Source: Rothia nasimurium
GTDB lineage: Bacteria; Actinomycetota; Actinomycetes; Actinomycetales; Micrococcaceae
Length of the DNA stretch: 64,000 nucleotides
Assembly: GCF_928391935.1 (NCBI RefSeq)
Contig: NZ_CAKMTD010000001.1
Coordinates: forward strand, 124,001 to 188,000
Reading direction: 5' to 3'
The notes below the pieces were generated by a model. It was not told where the DNA came from. It saw nothing but the letters and a program-made list of their open reading frames with translations, and made no database searches. The position numbers were made by a program, and so were the translations under genes. Positions within the stretch are counted from its first letter, which is position 1. The number at the start of each line of letters is the position of its first letter. This document shows, one piece after another, positions 26,701 to 34,771 of this stretch.

Positions 26701-27067
26701 CTTCTTCAGACTCCCCTTCGACGGCGTCGTCCTGGCCCTCAGTCTCAGGCTGGGCCTCAGCCTGATCCTGAACCGCAGCCTCGTCCTCAGCACCGTCTTC
26801 TGCAGCCTCCTCTACTGGCTGCTGGGGGCTCTCGTCCTCAGACTCAGCCTGGGCAGCCTGGGCCTCGGGGGTAGCTGAGTCAGCACCTGCTTCAGCCTCC
26901 TGCTGGGCAGGGGCACTCTTGGTAGTGCGGCGACGGGCGCGGGTCTTCTTCGGCGCTTCTTCGACAGTTTCAGGGGCCGGTGTTTCGGTAGAATCCGAGG
27001 CTTCAAGGGCCTCCTGTTGGGGCTGATCTTCTACCAGATCAGGGGTTTCGTTCTGTTCGCTGCTCAT
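23798..27067 (-). CDS. rne: ribonuclease E/G
   Basis: RNase E/G starts decay and maturation of many RNAs. The 1089-residue protein has a long acidic N-terminal extension (about residues 1-150), then the S1 domain (IGNVYLGKVQNVLPSMEAAF), the DNase I-like catalytic part with VVDVNTGKF and IVVIDFIDM (Mg2+-binding aspartates), and the Zn-link CEACAGRG. A long, basic and acidic low-complexity C-terminal region follows (RKRKRRKRNRR and similar), which in actinobacteria serves as a scaffold for RNA and partner enzymes. The arrangement, with disordered arms on both sides of the catalytic core, is typical of the phylum. Confidence 0.95.
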   Translation of the reverse strand: MSSEQNETPDLVEDQPQQEALEASDSTETPAPETVEEAPKKTRARRRTTKSAPAQQEAEAGADSATPEAQAAQAESEDESPQQPVEEAAEDGAEDEAAVQDQAEAQPETEGQDDAVEGESEEGEQAEEEPAEPQKTLREIQEEELAKIAAAATANSLLFYSPDLEAITAQRKAEIQARREAEEAERRERRLADLDPEITSHRRRRRRRGDADLEFEGGTEGDPEDTIVKVRAPRLSDSHGTNRVTGVRGSTRLEAKRIRRRETRATGRRRQIITEAEFLARRESVDRQMLVRQKDDRIQIGVLEDGVLAEHFVSKTQQDSLIGNVYLGKVQNVLPSMEAAFVDIGRGRNAVLYAGEVNWDVTGLDGAPRKIENALKAGDSVLVQVTKDPVGHKGARLTSQVSLPGRYLVYVPGGSMTGISRKLPDVERMRLKKILKDKLPEDAGVIVRTAAEGASEEELSNDINRLRVQWEEIKAKSESRKVLAPELLYQEPDLTIKTVRDVFNEDFTSMMVQGADAWDSIEAYVTYVAPDLLDRLKKWEEDDDLFDHYRIEEQLAKALDRKVYLPSGGSLVIDRTEAMTVVDVNTGKFTGSGGNLEETVTKNNLEAAEEIVRQLRLRDIGGIVVIDFIDMVLESNRELVLRRLVECLGRDRTKHQVAEVTSLGLVQMTRKRMGTGLLEVFSEPCEACAGRGILVHDQPLKGRSGGASDFIHRVERDDRKRYRNQKANHRHDLPLDVDEENEQKTESRRAALANLVAASTQQEDDAPEGESKSARKRKRRKRNRRAEAGLDLETGQPLDAPQSDQVLTIGDEIIELPAAVEADQDEDSMGEQGSFTLESLAAVFDAESSRSEDEDNQEETTQARTRTRGRTRGGKRRDTISVNDFSANSDASLDVDPEVDSRFTQNSSRLDAIRAGEARARASQKAGREYDRDGEANNGAERSNRSDRRSTRGDRDFADAPKRRERKSRRATSNDVTYVAPISVEADPTVTGVATPGKKAPAQPEAAPVAAPETGYLEAPRKKRRSRRAVSSGAGSTEVRTEEVTAASGSSVVASVEQVTKPNLASSDAPVMLGVGVSAADIKREGHSA

Positions 27068-27608
27068 GGGCTAGCTTCTCCTTGATTTTTCAGTGCCAAC
27101 GCCGCACCGAAGGACTTATCCGTTCGTCGGTGGTCTCCACCCTGCTGAACATGCTGGCAGGGTCAATCCACCGAAATCCTCTCTACCCGGCAGCCCTCAA
27201 GCCAACGCTCGGCGAGGTTTTGGCAGGTCAAGGCTTCTGTGCTCCATACCAAGGTCCGGGCCAGGGGCAACAACCCGAGGCAGCTGCTTACGCGCCGCTC
27301 TTGAAGTTCTTTAGCCAGTTCAACCCCACATCGTATGTTTCGGGGTTCCCTGGCCCATCGAGGTGCCTCCTGGGCAGTGCCACCGTGTGCGGACGGCACA
27401 CTGCCACACTCATTCTCTCATACCCTGGACCATTTGCCGTCCTCCCACGCCCACCCGTCCACCTGCACCGACCCCAACCTGACCAGAACCGTCGGGTAAC
27501 CTGTGAAAATAGTCAAGAATTGAGCCGCCCCTGCCCCGCAAGCCATCAAGGCTCAGGGCAACCCCGTAGGATGGACAGAAAGAGACAATACAGTTATAAG
27601 GATTCACC
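27068..27608. other. 541-bp region between rne and the VKOR gene
   Basis: The two genes diverge from this region, so it must hold both promoters. Near the VKOR gene, TATAAG and AAGGA lie before the GTG. The rne leader could be several hundred bases long, and inverted repeats such as GGCAGTG/CACTGCC near 27375-27410 could fold in it. RNase E is known in other bacteria to regulate its own mRNA through a long leader; that role here is inferred. I see no supported gene inside. Confidence 0.5.
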
Positions 27609-28229
27609 GTGTCTTCACCAGTAAGCACAACCGACGTTGACCCCCAGGCCCAAGCGGACCGCTCCCTCGGGTTCTTTACACTACTTCCCGGCCTGCTGGC
27701 CTTTGCGTCAGCGGGAATGCTCGTCTACGAACGACTCCAAATTTATATGGACGCAGGACACAAGTCTGTCTGCGACCTCAACGCCCTGCTCAACTGCGGC
27801 ACCGTCATGCGCACCTGGCAGGCTGAAGTTTTCGGCTTCCCCAACCCCTTTATCGGCATAGCCGGGTACGCCATCGTCCTGACCATCGCCACAGCTCTCA
27901 TGGCCGGGGCCCGCTTTTCCCGCTGGTACTGGGTAGCTATGCAGGTGGGCCACACCCTGGCTATGGCCTTCGTTGTCTGGCTCTGGTACAACACCACCTT
28001 CGAGATTAATGCCCTCTGCCTCTTCTGCATGTTCGTATGGATTATGCAGACCGCCATTTTTGTGAAGGTCACTACGCGCAATATCCAGGCCGGGGTCATT
28101 CCTGCCCCCACCTCGATTAGGGAGGCAGCCCCCAACTGGACCTGGTTCAGCATTGCCCTGATCTACATCCTGCTGTTTGGAATTATTTTCATCCGCTTCT
28201 TCGATGTGATCATGGGAATGTTCTCCTAA
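27609..28229 (+). CDS. VKOR-family membrane disulfide oxidoreductase
   Basis: Bacterial VKOR reoxidises a DsbA-like partner and passes the electrons to quinone, supporting disulfide formation outside the membrane. The 206-residue protein has the two expected cysteine pairs: Cys55 and Cys63 in VCDLNALLNCGTVM, and the CxxC of NALCLFCMF at Cys137 and Cys140, near the conserved serine/asparagine segment. About five membrane helices are present. It starts at a GTG with AAGGA upstream and lies on the opposite strand to its neighbours rne and ndk. No exported DsbA partner is encoded next to it. Confidence 0.9.
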   Translation: MSSPVSTTDVDPQAQADRSLGFFTLLPGLLAFASAGMLVYERLQIYMDAGHKSVCDLNALLNCGTVMRTWQAEVFGFPNPFIGIAGYAIVLTIATALMAGARFSRWYWVAMQVGHTLAMAFVVWLWYNTTFEINALCLFCMFVWIMQTAIFVKVTTRNIQAGVIPAPTSIREAAPNWTWFSIALIYILLFGIIFIRFFDVIMGMFS

Positions 28230-28239
28230 CCCCCAGCCA

Positions 28240-28281
28240 AAACTGAGGCCCTACCGGTAGCAACCGGTAGGGCCTCAGTTT
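28240..28281. terminator. bidirectional terminator between VKOR and ndk
   Basis: AAACTGAGGCCCTACCGG at 28240-28257 pairs perfectly with CCGGTAGGGCCTCAGTTT at 28264-28281 around 6 bases. T-runs on the plus side, and weaker ones on the minus side, serve both convergent genes. Confidence 0.9.
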
Positions 28282-28293
28282 TTTCTAGGGCAC

Positions 28294-28710
28294 TTAGGCG
28301 CCGAACCAGAGGGCAATTTCACGTTCTGCTGACTCAGCTGAATCTGAGCCATGCACCAGGTTCTTCTGAACGCTCTCGCCCCAGTCCCGGCCGAAGTCGC
28401 CGCGAATAGTGCCAGGGGCTGCAGTGGTCGGGTTAGAGCCGCCCATGAGGGTGCGGGCCCCCTCAATCACGCCGTTACCTTCCAGGACCAGGGCAACGAC
28501 TGGGCCTGAACCCATGTAGCTCACCAGGGGCTCGTAGAAGGGCTTCCCCTCGTGTTCTGCGTAGTGGTTGGCCAGCAGCTCGGCACTGGGCACCAGCATT
28601 TTCAGCTCTGCGATTCGGTAGCCCTTACGCTCAAAACGGGCGAGGATTTCACCGGTCAGGTTACGGGCAACACCGTCAGGCTTGACCAGAATGAGGGAAC
28701 GTTCAGTCAC
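28294..28710 (-). CDS. ndk: nucleoside diphosphate kinase
   Basis: Ndk moves the gamma-phosphate between nucleoside tri- and diphosphates through a phosphohistidine. The 138-residue protein begins TERSLILVKPDGVARNL and contains the active-site NLVHGSDSAESAEREI, where His is the phosphorylated residue. Length and motifs are standard. It sits in the conserved folC-DUF4233-ndk order, about 160 bp downstream of the DUF4233 gene. Confidence 0.97.
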   Translation of the reverse strand: MTERSLILVKPDGVARNLTGEILARFERKGYRIAELKMLVPSAELLANHYAEHEGKPFYEPLVSYMGSGPVVALVLEGNGVIEGARTLMGGSNPTTAAPGTIRGDFGRDWGESVQKNLVHGSDSAESAEREIALWFGA

Positions 28711-28868
28711 AATACACTCCTAGGAAATTTGAGGTAGGTCACTTCCTATCCTACCTGAGGCCGGGCTCGTGCAGGGGGCCAGCTCCCCCACGTCCGCCCC
28801 AGGGAAAGGAAAATCCCTGCCCCAGCAGGTACCGGGGCAGGGACGATGAGGCTGGGGGGGAGGTAAGT

Positions 28869-29306
28869 CTAGAGCGGGTTAGCCCTTTCCCATTCCTCCT
28901 GTTCCTTGGCGCGGACGGCGTTCTCCGCGTCCAGGCGGGCCCCGCGCGTCACCCCAAACCAGTAGGCCACGGCAAAGGCCCCACCCACGAAGAACATGGA
29001 GGGCAGCTCAAAGCCCACAGCAATGAGACAGATCTGCAGGACATACCCCAGGTGGTAGCCCCAGGGTTTCTTGAGGAAGGCCGGGGTAAGTAGTAGAGCC
29101 AGGGTCAGGGCCAGGCCCAGCCCCCAAATCAGGTACTTTACCCCCGCCGGATCGTTGAAGTGGTGACCAAAAATAGCCAGGGTTGCAAAGAAGGCAACCA
29201 GGGCTTCAAGCGACAGCACCATGGAGGTGAACATGACCTTGATGGAACGTGGCTTTTTCGGCTGGCCTGGGCGCCATTCGCGCTGGGCACGAGTCATTCT
29301 TGCCAT
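28869..29306 (-). CDS. DUF4233 membrane protein
   Basis: The 145-residue protein has a basic N-terminus (RAQREWRPGQPKKPRSIKVM) and four membrane helices beginning FTSMVLSLEALVAFFATLAI, matching DUF4233, a family found directly after folC in actinobacteria. The ATG at 29306, with GAGGTAA upstream, was chosen since earlier in-frame starts fall inside folC. Its function is unknown; the conserved neighbourhood hints at a link with folate or wall metabolism but does not prove it. Confidence 0.85.
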   Translation of the reverse strand: MARMTRAQREWRPGQPKKPRSIKVMFTSMVLSLEALVAFFATLAIFGHHFNDPAGVKYLIWGLGLALTLALLLTPAFLKKPWGYHLGYVLQICLIAVGFELPSMFFVGGAFAVAYWFGVTRGARLDAENAVRAKEQEEWERANPL

Positions 29307-29316
29307 GGAGTTACCT

Positions 29317-30741
29317 CTACAATCCAAGCAGGGTGCTGGCCTCACCCACGACGGTAATGGAACCGGTGACAAGCACCGCCGAGTTGAGGTTAGGCACGTC
29401 TGCTGCCGCCGTCACTGCCGCAGACAGGGCCTCAGGAACGTTCTCGTAGGTAGCCAGGTTATCCTCCTCGAACCCTGCCTGAAGGGCCAGATCAGCTAAC
29501 TCTTCCGGGGCAATAGCCCGCGGGGAATCTGACTTGGTCAGGTGCAGCACCGTGCGCCAGTCAGCCCGGTCAACGTACTCGTCGAAGAGCAGGTTCAGCA
29601 TGGTCGCGGCGTCCTTTTCACCCAGGATACCCACCACCAGGTGCAGCTCTTCAAAACTGAAGGACTCCTTGAAGGCCTCGGCAGAAGCCGCGACCCCGTG
29701 GGGGTTGTGGGCTGCGTCCAGCACCACAGGCGGCTCGGTGCGGGCTACCTCAAGACGTCCCGGCGAGCGCACCTCACCAAAGGCCTGTTTGACCAAGTCT
29801 AGGTTGAGTTCTTTCTGGCCTCCTCCAAGGAAGGCTTCAACAGCGGCTAGGGCAACTGAAGCGTTCTGGGCCTGGTGGGCACCGAAGAGGGGTAAGGCTA
29901 GATCCTCGTAGTGGCCAGCTAGGCCCTGAATCGTGAGGAGCTGCCCTCCTACACCAGCGGTCCGTTCGAGCACCTTGAATTCCAGGCCCTCGAAGCGGTA
30001 GTCAGCGTTGTGGGCGCGGGCGGCTTCGAGCAGGACCTGGGCGGCGGACGGGTCCTGGGCGGCGGAGATGAGGAAGCCGCCGTCCTTAATAATCCCTGCC
30101 TTCTCACCGGCAATTTCGGCGAGGGTCTCCCCCAGCATGTCGGTGTGGTCCAGGCCGATGGGGGTAACCACCGATACGGTAGCGTCGGCGACGTTGGTGG
30201 CGTCCCAGGATCCGCCGATACCCACCTCGAGTACCATCACGTCCACCGGCTCGTCGGCGAAGATCGCGAAAGCCAGGATGGTGAGGGCTTCAAAGTAGGT
30301 GATGCGGGGGGCACCGGCTGCCTCAAGTTCAGCGTCCACAATCTGCAGGTAGGGCTGGATTTCCTCCCAGATACGCACAAAGGTGGAGTCCGCTACGGGT
30401 GCCCCGTCAATCGAGATCCGCTCGGTGACCTTAGAAATATGGGGGCTGGTGTAGCGGCCTACCCTAATGTCGTGGGCCATGAGCAGGCGCTCGATCATGC
30501 GGGCGGTTGAGGTTTTACCGTTGGTGCCTGTGACATGAATGACCGGGGCGGCCTTGTTGGGTTCGCCCAGGATCTCCACGGCGCGGGCCATGGCGTCGAG
30601 GCGGGGGGCCATCTTGTGCTCGGGGGCGCGGGCCAGTAGGTCGGCGTAGACCGAGGCTACGCCGAGGGCGTCGTCAGCGAGGACGCCCTCGGCAGCAATC
30701 TCGGCAAACACGGGGTCGAGCTCCATGTTGTCCTGGGTCAT
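29317..30741 (-). CDS. folC: folylpolyglutamate synthase / dihydrofolate synthase
   Basis: FolC adds glutamate to dihydropteroate and to folates. The 474-residue protein carries VIHVTGTNGKTSTARMIERL (P-loop), GRYTSPHISKVTERISIDG, VLEVGIGGSWDATN and the HNPHG motif in VVLDAAHNPHGVAAS, all characteristic of the Mur-ligase-like FolC family. It begins at the base after the ileS stop codon, which implies translational coupling. Confidence 0.95.
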   Translation of the reverse strand: MTQDNMELDPVFAEIAAEGVLADDALGVASVYADLLARAPEHKMAPRLDAMARAVEILGEPNKAAPVIHVTGTNGKTSTARMIERLLMAHDIRVGRYTSPHISKVTERISIDGAPVADSTFVRIWEEIQPYLQIVDAELEAAGAPRITYFEALTILAFAIFADEPVDVMVLEVGIGGSWDATNVADATVSVVTPIGLDHTDMLGETLAEIAGEKAGIIKDGGFLISAAQDPSAAQVLLEAARAHNADYRFEGLEFKVLERTAGVGGQLLTIQGLAGHYEDLALPLFGAHQAQNASVALAAVEAFLGGGQKELNLDLVKQAFGEVRSPGRLEVARTEPPVVLDAAHNPHGVAASAEAFKESFSFEELHLVVGILGEKDAATMLNLLFDEYVDRADWRTVLHLTKSDSPRAIAPEELADLALQAGFEEDNLATYENVPEALSAAVTAAADVPNLNSAVLVTGSITVVGEASTLLGL

Positions 30742-33700
30742 TTAGGCCTTCTTCACGGCGGCTGAGAAGTCAGCGCCCTCGAGGTAGGTCACAGAGACGG
30801 CCAGGGTCTCAGCGGCCACCAGGTTCTCGTGCTTCTTGAGGGCCTCAAGGTCAGCGGCGGGGGCGGTGATGGTCAGCTCGATGCGGTCTGAGACGTTGAG
30901 GTCAGCTTCCTTACGCTCGGACTGGATGGCGCGGATGGCGTCGCGGGCGGTACCTTCGGCCAGGAGTTCCTCGGTGAGGGTGGTGTCAAGGACGAGGAAG
31001 CCGCCACCGGGCAGGACGGACACGGCACGCTCGGCAGCGCCCTCAGCTTCAGCGACGACGGTTTCCAGCTCGTACTCGCCGGGCTCCAGGGCCATCTTGT
31101 CAGCACCAACTACGACGGTGCCGTCCTCGGTGACAGCCCAGTCCCCGCTCTTAGAAGCCTTGATGGCAACCTGTACCTGCTTGCCCAGGCGGGGGCCAGC
31201 GGCGCGGGCATTGACCTTGAGCTGCTGGGAGATGCCGAAGTCAGCAGGAGCCACCTCGGAGGCGTCCAGAAGCTCAACCGCCTTGATGTTGAGCTCATCA
31301 GCGATGATGGATTCGAAGGTACCGGCCAGGTCCTTGCCACCGGCAACCGCCACAGTCAGGGCAGCCAGGGGCTGGCGGACGCGCAGCTTATGAGCCTTAC
31401 GCAGGGCAGAACCGGCAGAGGCAACAGCGCGGGTGGTTTCCATGAGGGCCAGCAGCTCAGCCTCGTCCTTGAAGTCCTCCGGTGAAGGCAGGTCGGTCAG
31501 GTGAACCGAACGTTCCCCGGTCAGGCCACGGTAGATTTCTTCAGTGGTCAAGGGCAGCAGGGGGGCAGCCATCTTCACGAAGGTCACCAGGGCGGTGTAG
31601 AGCACGTCGAAGGCCGCGGTGTCTTCGTTGAAGAAGCGCTCGCGGGAGCGGCGTACATACCAGTTGGTTAGGGCGTCGGTGTAGGTGCGTAGAGCCTCGC
31701 AGGCGGCAGACACATCGTAGGCGTCCATGGCCTCGGTGACCTCGGCTACCAGCTGACGGGTCTTGCCCAGGATGAAGCGGTCCATGACGTGCTCAGCCTC
31801 GGTAACCAGCTTGGCCTCGTAGCCTGCACCGCCGTTGGCGGCGTTGGTGTAGAGGGCAAAGAAGTGGTAGACGTTCCACAGGGGCAGCATGACCTGGCGG
31901 ACGCCCTCGCGGATGCCCTGCTCGGTCACAATCAGGTTGCCGCCGCGCAGGATCGGTGATGACATGAGGAACCAGCGCATGGCGTCCGAACCGTCGCGAT
32001 CCAGAACCTCGGAGACGTCCGGGTAGTTACGCAGGGACTTAGACATCTTCTGGCCGTCCGAGCCCAGCACGATGCCGTGGGCAATGACGTTCTCGAAGGC
32101 GGTGCGGTCGAAGAGGGCGGTGGCCAGAATGTGCATGGTGTAGAACCAGCCGCGGGTCTGACCGATGTACTCCACGATGAAGTCTGCCGGGTAGTGGGCC
32201 TCGAACCACTCCTTGTTTTCGAAGGGGTAGTGGAACTGGGCGAAGGGCATGGAGCCGGAGTCGAACCAGACGTCCAGGACGTCTTCCACACGGCGCATGG
32301 TGGACTTGCCGGTGGGGTCGTCCGGGTTGGGTCGGGTCAGCTCGTCGATGTAGGGACGGTGCAGGTCGACTTCGCCGTCCTTGTTCAGGGGCAGGCGGCC
32401 GAAGTCGGCTTCGAGCTCAGCCAGGGAGCCGTAGACGTCGGTGCGGGGGTAGTTGGGGTCGTCAGATACCCAGACCGGGATCGGAGAGCCCCAGAAGCGG
32501 TTGCGGGAGATAGACCAGTCGCGGGCGTTCTCAACCCACTTACCGAACTGGCCGTGCTTGACGTTCTCGGGGATCCAGTTGATGTCCTCGTTCAGCTCGC
32601 TCATACGGCTCTTGAAGTCGGTCACGCGCACGTACCAGGAGGTGATGGCGCGGTAGACCAGGGGGGTGCGGCAGCGCCAGCAGTGGGGGTAGGAGTGAAC
32701 GTAGGACTTCTCGCGGATCAGCACACCGTCTGCCTTGAGGGTGTTGATGATGGTGCGGTTAGCCTCAAAAATCTGGACGCCGGCAATCTCAGCCAGGGGG
32801 GCGTCCTCGGCCAGGGAGGAGTCGGCGAAGAGGTCCAGGAACTTGGCGCCCTCGTCGATGGACAGAATGACGGGGATACCGTAACCCTCACAGACCTTCT
32901 GGTCGTCCTCACCGTAGGCGGGTGCCTGGTGGACCAGGCCGGTACCGTCGGTGGTGGTCACGTAGTCGGCGACCAGAATCTGCCAGGCCTTCTCGGTGCC
33001 GAACTTTTCTGCGTCGGTGAAGTAGTCCCACAGGGGTGCGTAGCGCACGCCTTCGAGCTGGGTGCCGGTGTAGGTGGCAAGGACGGCCTCGCGGGCGGCG
33101 TCCGCGGGCTTTTCAGCCTCCCCGTATCCCAGGTCCTTGGCGTACTCGCCCAGCAGGTCGGCAGCCAGCAGGAAGCGGCGTCCTTCTAGATCACCGGCGC
33201 CGGGCACAACAACGTAGCTGATTTCAGGGCCAGCGGCCAGGGCCTGGTTGGTGGGCAGGGTCCAGGGGGTGGTGGTCCAGGCCAGGGCTTCAACACCGGC
33301 TAGTTCGGCAGCTACCTCGGGGTGCTTAGCCAGGGTGGCGTCGTCGGTGATGCGGAAAGCCACGGTGACGGACGGGTCCTGACGCTCCTTGTAGACGTCA
33401 TCGTCCATGCGTAGCTCGTGGTTGGATAGAGGGGTTTCGTCCTTCCAGCAGTAGGGCAGCACGCGGAAGCCCTCGTAGGTCAGGCCCTTATCGTGCAGCT
33501 GCTTGAAGGCCCAGATGACGGACTCCATGTACTCCACGTTCAGGGTCTTGTAGTCGTTCTCGAAGTCCACCCAGCGGGCCTGGCGGGTAACGTACTCTTC
33601 CCATTCCTTGGTGTACTTGAGCACCGAGGCGCGGGCAGCGTCGTTGAAGTTGTCGATGCCCATCTCGATGATCTGCTGCTTGTCGGTCATGCCCAGCTGC

Positions 33701-34044
33701 TTCATGGCTTCCAGCTCAGCGGGCAGGCCGTGGGTATCCCAGCCAAAGCGACGCTCTACCTTGTGGCCGCGCTGGGTCTGGTAGCGGGCGACCAGGTCCT
33801 TGACGTAGCCGGTCAGCAGGTGGCCGTAGTGGGGTAGGCCGTTGGCGAAGGGAGGCCCGTCGTTGAAGACGAACTCGTTGGCGCCGTTTTCACCGGCGTC
33901 ACGGTTATCGATGGAGGCCTGGAAGGTGTCGTCCTTCTTCCAGTAATCGAGCACTGCTTCTTCGAGTGCGGGGAAAGAGGGGGAAGCGGCCACAAAGCTG
34001 GCTCCGCTTGCGCTTGCCTTGGGGTAAACAGGCTTCTTGGTCAT
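30742..34044 (-). CDS. ileS: isoleucyl-tRNA synthetase, type 2
   Basis: IleRS charges tRNA-Ile and edits misactivated valine. The 1100-residue protein has HYGH at residues 72-75 in place of the usual HIGH, in the context [19 protein letters not shown], a class I core with WDTHGLPAE, an editing domain (about residues 190-390), [10 protein letters not shown] at about residue 665 and a long C-terminal anticodon-binding region. The HYGH form and long C-terminus fit the IleRS2 lineage shared with eukaryotes and several actinobacteria, which includes mupirocin-tolerant enzymes. Expression is probably controlled by the T-box leader upstream. Confidence 0.96.
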   Translation of the reverse strand: MTKKPVYPKASASGASFVAASPSFPALEEAVLDYWKKDDTFQASIDNRDAGENGANEFVFNDGPPFANGLPHYGHLLTGYVKDLVARYQTQRGHKVERRFGWDTHGLPAELEAMKQLGMTDKQQIIEMGIDNFNDAARASVLKYTKEWEEYVTRQARWVDFENDYKTLNVEYMESVIWAFKQLHDKGLTYEGFRVLPYCWKDETPLSNHELRMDDDVYKERQDPSVTVAFRITDDATLAKHPEVAAELAGVEALAWTTTPWTLPTNQALAAGPEISYVVVPGAGDLEGRRFLLAADLLGEYAKDLGYGEAEKPADAAREAVLATYTGTQLEGVRYAPLWDYFTDAEKFGTEKAWQILVADYVTTTDGTGLVHQAPAYGEDDQKVCEGYGIPVILSIDEGAKFLDLFADSSLAEDAPLAEIAGVQIFEANRTIINTLKADGVLIREKSYVHSYPHCWRCRTPLVYRAITSWYVRVTDFKSRMSELNEDINWIPENVKHGQFGKWVENARDWSISRNRFWGSPIPVWVSDDPNYPRTDVYGSLAELEADFGRLPLNKDGEVDLHRPYIDELTRPNPDDPTGKSTMRRVEDVLDVWFDSGSMPFAQFHYPFENKEWFEAHYPADFIVEYIGQTRGWFYTMHILATALFDRTAFENVIAHGIVLGSDGQKMSKSLRNYPDVSEVLDRDGSDAMRWFLMSSPILRGGNLIVTEQGIREGVRQVMLPLWNVYHFFALYTNAANGGAGYEAKLVTEAEHVMDRFILGKTRQLVAEVTEAMDAYDVSAACEALRTYTDALTNWYVRRSRERFFNEDTAAFDVLYTALVTFVKMAAPLLPLTTEEIYRGLTGERSVHLTDLPSPEDFKDEAELLALMETTRAVASAGSALRKAHKLRVRQPLAALTVAVAGGKDLAGTFESIIADELNIKAVELLDASEVAPADFGISQQLKVNARAAGPRLGKQVQVAIKASKSGDWAVTEDGTVVVGADKMALEPGEYELETVVAEAEGAAERAVSVLPGGGFLVLDTTLTEELLAEGTARDAIRAIQSERKEADLNVSDRIELTITAPAADLEALKKHENLVAAETLAVSVTYLEGADFSAAVKKA

Positions 34045-34059
34045 GGTTGCGCCCTTAGG

Positions 34060-34266
34060 TTCTTGTTTGCCTAGTACTTGGGGTGCAAGGACGCCTGCCC
34101 TCCCCCGTCCTACTGACGGTAAGGAACCTGCGCGGTACCACCTTGCTTACCGGCTTTCACCGGTCGCTTCATGACAGCTATGTCGGGCATACCCGCCCGG
34201 TTCTACTGAGATTTTCATCTGTTCTTCCGGGGCGCTCACCGGTGATTGCCGGGTCAAAGCGCTAGT
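34060..34266 (-). ncRNA. T-box riboswitch in the ileS leader
   Basis: On the minus strand the leader begins with GCGCT (34262-34258), CCCGG, a 6-base loop with the isoleucine codon AUC at 34246-34244, CCGG and AGCGC (34236-34232), forming the ultrashort stem I seen in actinobacterial ileS T-boxes. CGGAAGAAC follows. The T-box sequence TGGTACCGCG lies at 34140-34131 within AAGGTGGTACCGCG; its UGGU matches the tRNA-Ile end ACCA. No good terminator precedes the ATG, so control is probably by hiding the ribosome site (translational), as known for this group. Confidence 0.9.
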
Positions 34267-34274
34267 TCTGTTCT

Positions 34275-34303
34275 ATTCTAAGTGGATTTCAGAATACTGT
34301 CTA
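34275..34303 (-). promoter_or_regulatory. ileS promoter
   Basis: On the minus strand TAGACA (34303-34298) and TAGAAT (34280-34275) are separated by exactly 17 bases. The start point would be near 34268, directly before T-box stem I. Confidence 0.75.
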
Positions 34304-34334
34304 ACCTACCAATCCAGCCGGGCAGGGGGTGCCC

Positions 34335-34561
34335 AAAAAACAACTACGCTAGCAATTTATCTCCGCGTGAGTGGAGCTAAATCGCTAGCGTAGTGTGTCA
34401 AAACGGGGATTAACCGCTTCTAAAGCTGTTACGGGCTAGCCCGTCCTACTAGTAGCCACATCTATTCCGCGCCCTCCCCTCGTCGCAACGAATTACGGGG
34501 GTGTGCAGGTATAACTACCAGCAGGATTGCTCACCGGTAATCAACCGGGTCTGTGCAACTG
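34335..34561 (-). ncRNA. candidate free-standing RNA with T-box-like stem I
   Basis: A promoter (34568-34596) and a strong terminator (34335-34394) bound about 225 transcribed bases with no convincing reading frame. Near the 5' end, TTGC (34558-34555), CCCGG, a 7-base loop, CCGG and GCAA (34530-34527) form a two-helix hairpin matching the ileS T-box stem I: GACCCGG and ACCGGTGAGC are identical, AUU replaces AUC at the specifier position, and the outer helix TTGC/GCAA replaces GCGCT/AGCGC with pairing kept. CGGAAGAAC and the TGGNACC T-box sequence are absent. It may be a degenerate or unusual tRNA-Ile sensor, or an attenuator ahead of ileS. Confidence 0.55.
34343..34394 (-). terminator. long-stem intrinsic terminator of the candidate RNA
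   Basis: The minus strand forms a stem of about 24 bp (ACTACGCTAGC at one end pairing with GCTAGCGTAGT at the other, two mismatches) around an 8-base loop, followed by TG and six T (genomic A 34335-34340). There is no annotated gene immediately upstream other than the candidate RNA. Confidence 0.85.
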
Positions 34562-34567
34562 TTACCT

Positions 34568-34596
34568 ATTTTATGTCGGTTACCGACTGGTGTCTA
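34568..34596 (-). promoter_or_regulatory. promoter of the candidate RNA
   Basis: On the minus strand TAGACA (34596-34591) and TAAAAT (34573-34568) are 17 bases apart. The -35 box and spacing are the same as in the ileS promoter about 290 bp downstream. No ribosome site and reading frame follow the expected start near 34561. Confidence 0.65.
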
Positions 34597-34771
34597 ACGG
34601 TTTAGCGTGCCACAAAGGCCTGCTAACCCACCTGTAACTGTCGAGTTACACGAGTGTGAGACTATATATAGTGCCCACCCCGACCTTCGACCCCCATATA
34701 AGGGAACTCGGCGTCCACTAAGTGTGAGCGAATGGGCAGAAATTACAATTTTTTTGTCTCCCCATCTACAC

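Noticed and set aside
27082..27624. 180-codon frame between rne and the VKOR gene
   Set aside because: There is no ribosome site, the composition is not protein-like, and it runs into the VKOR start; the region is better read as promoters and leader.
32077..33189. 370-codon open frame on the plus strand across ileS
   Set aside because: It is a shadow of ileS, Gly/Val-rich without any motif or ribosome site.
34335..34561. 6C RNA or a second complete T-box
   Set aside because: Runs of C are only four or five long, and neither CGGAAGAAC nor TGGNACC is present, so only the stem I-like part is claimed.
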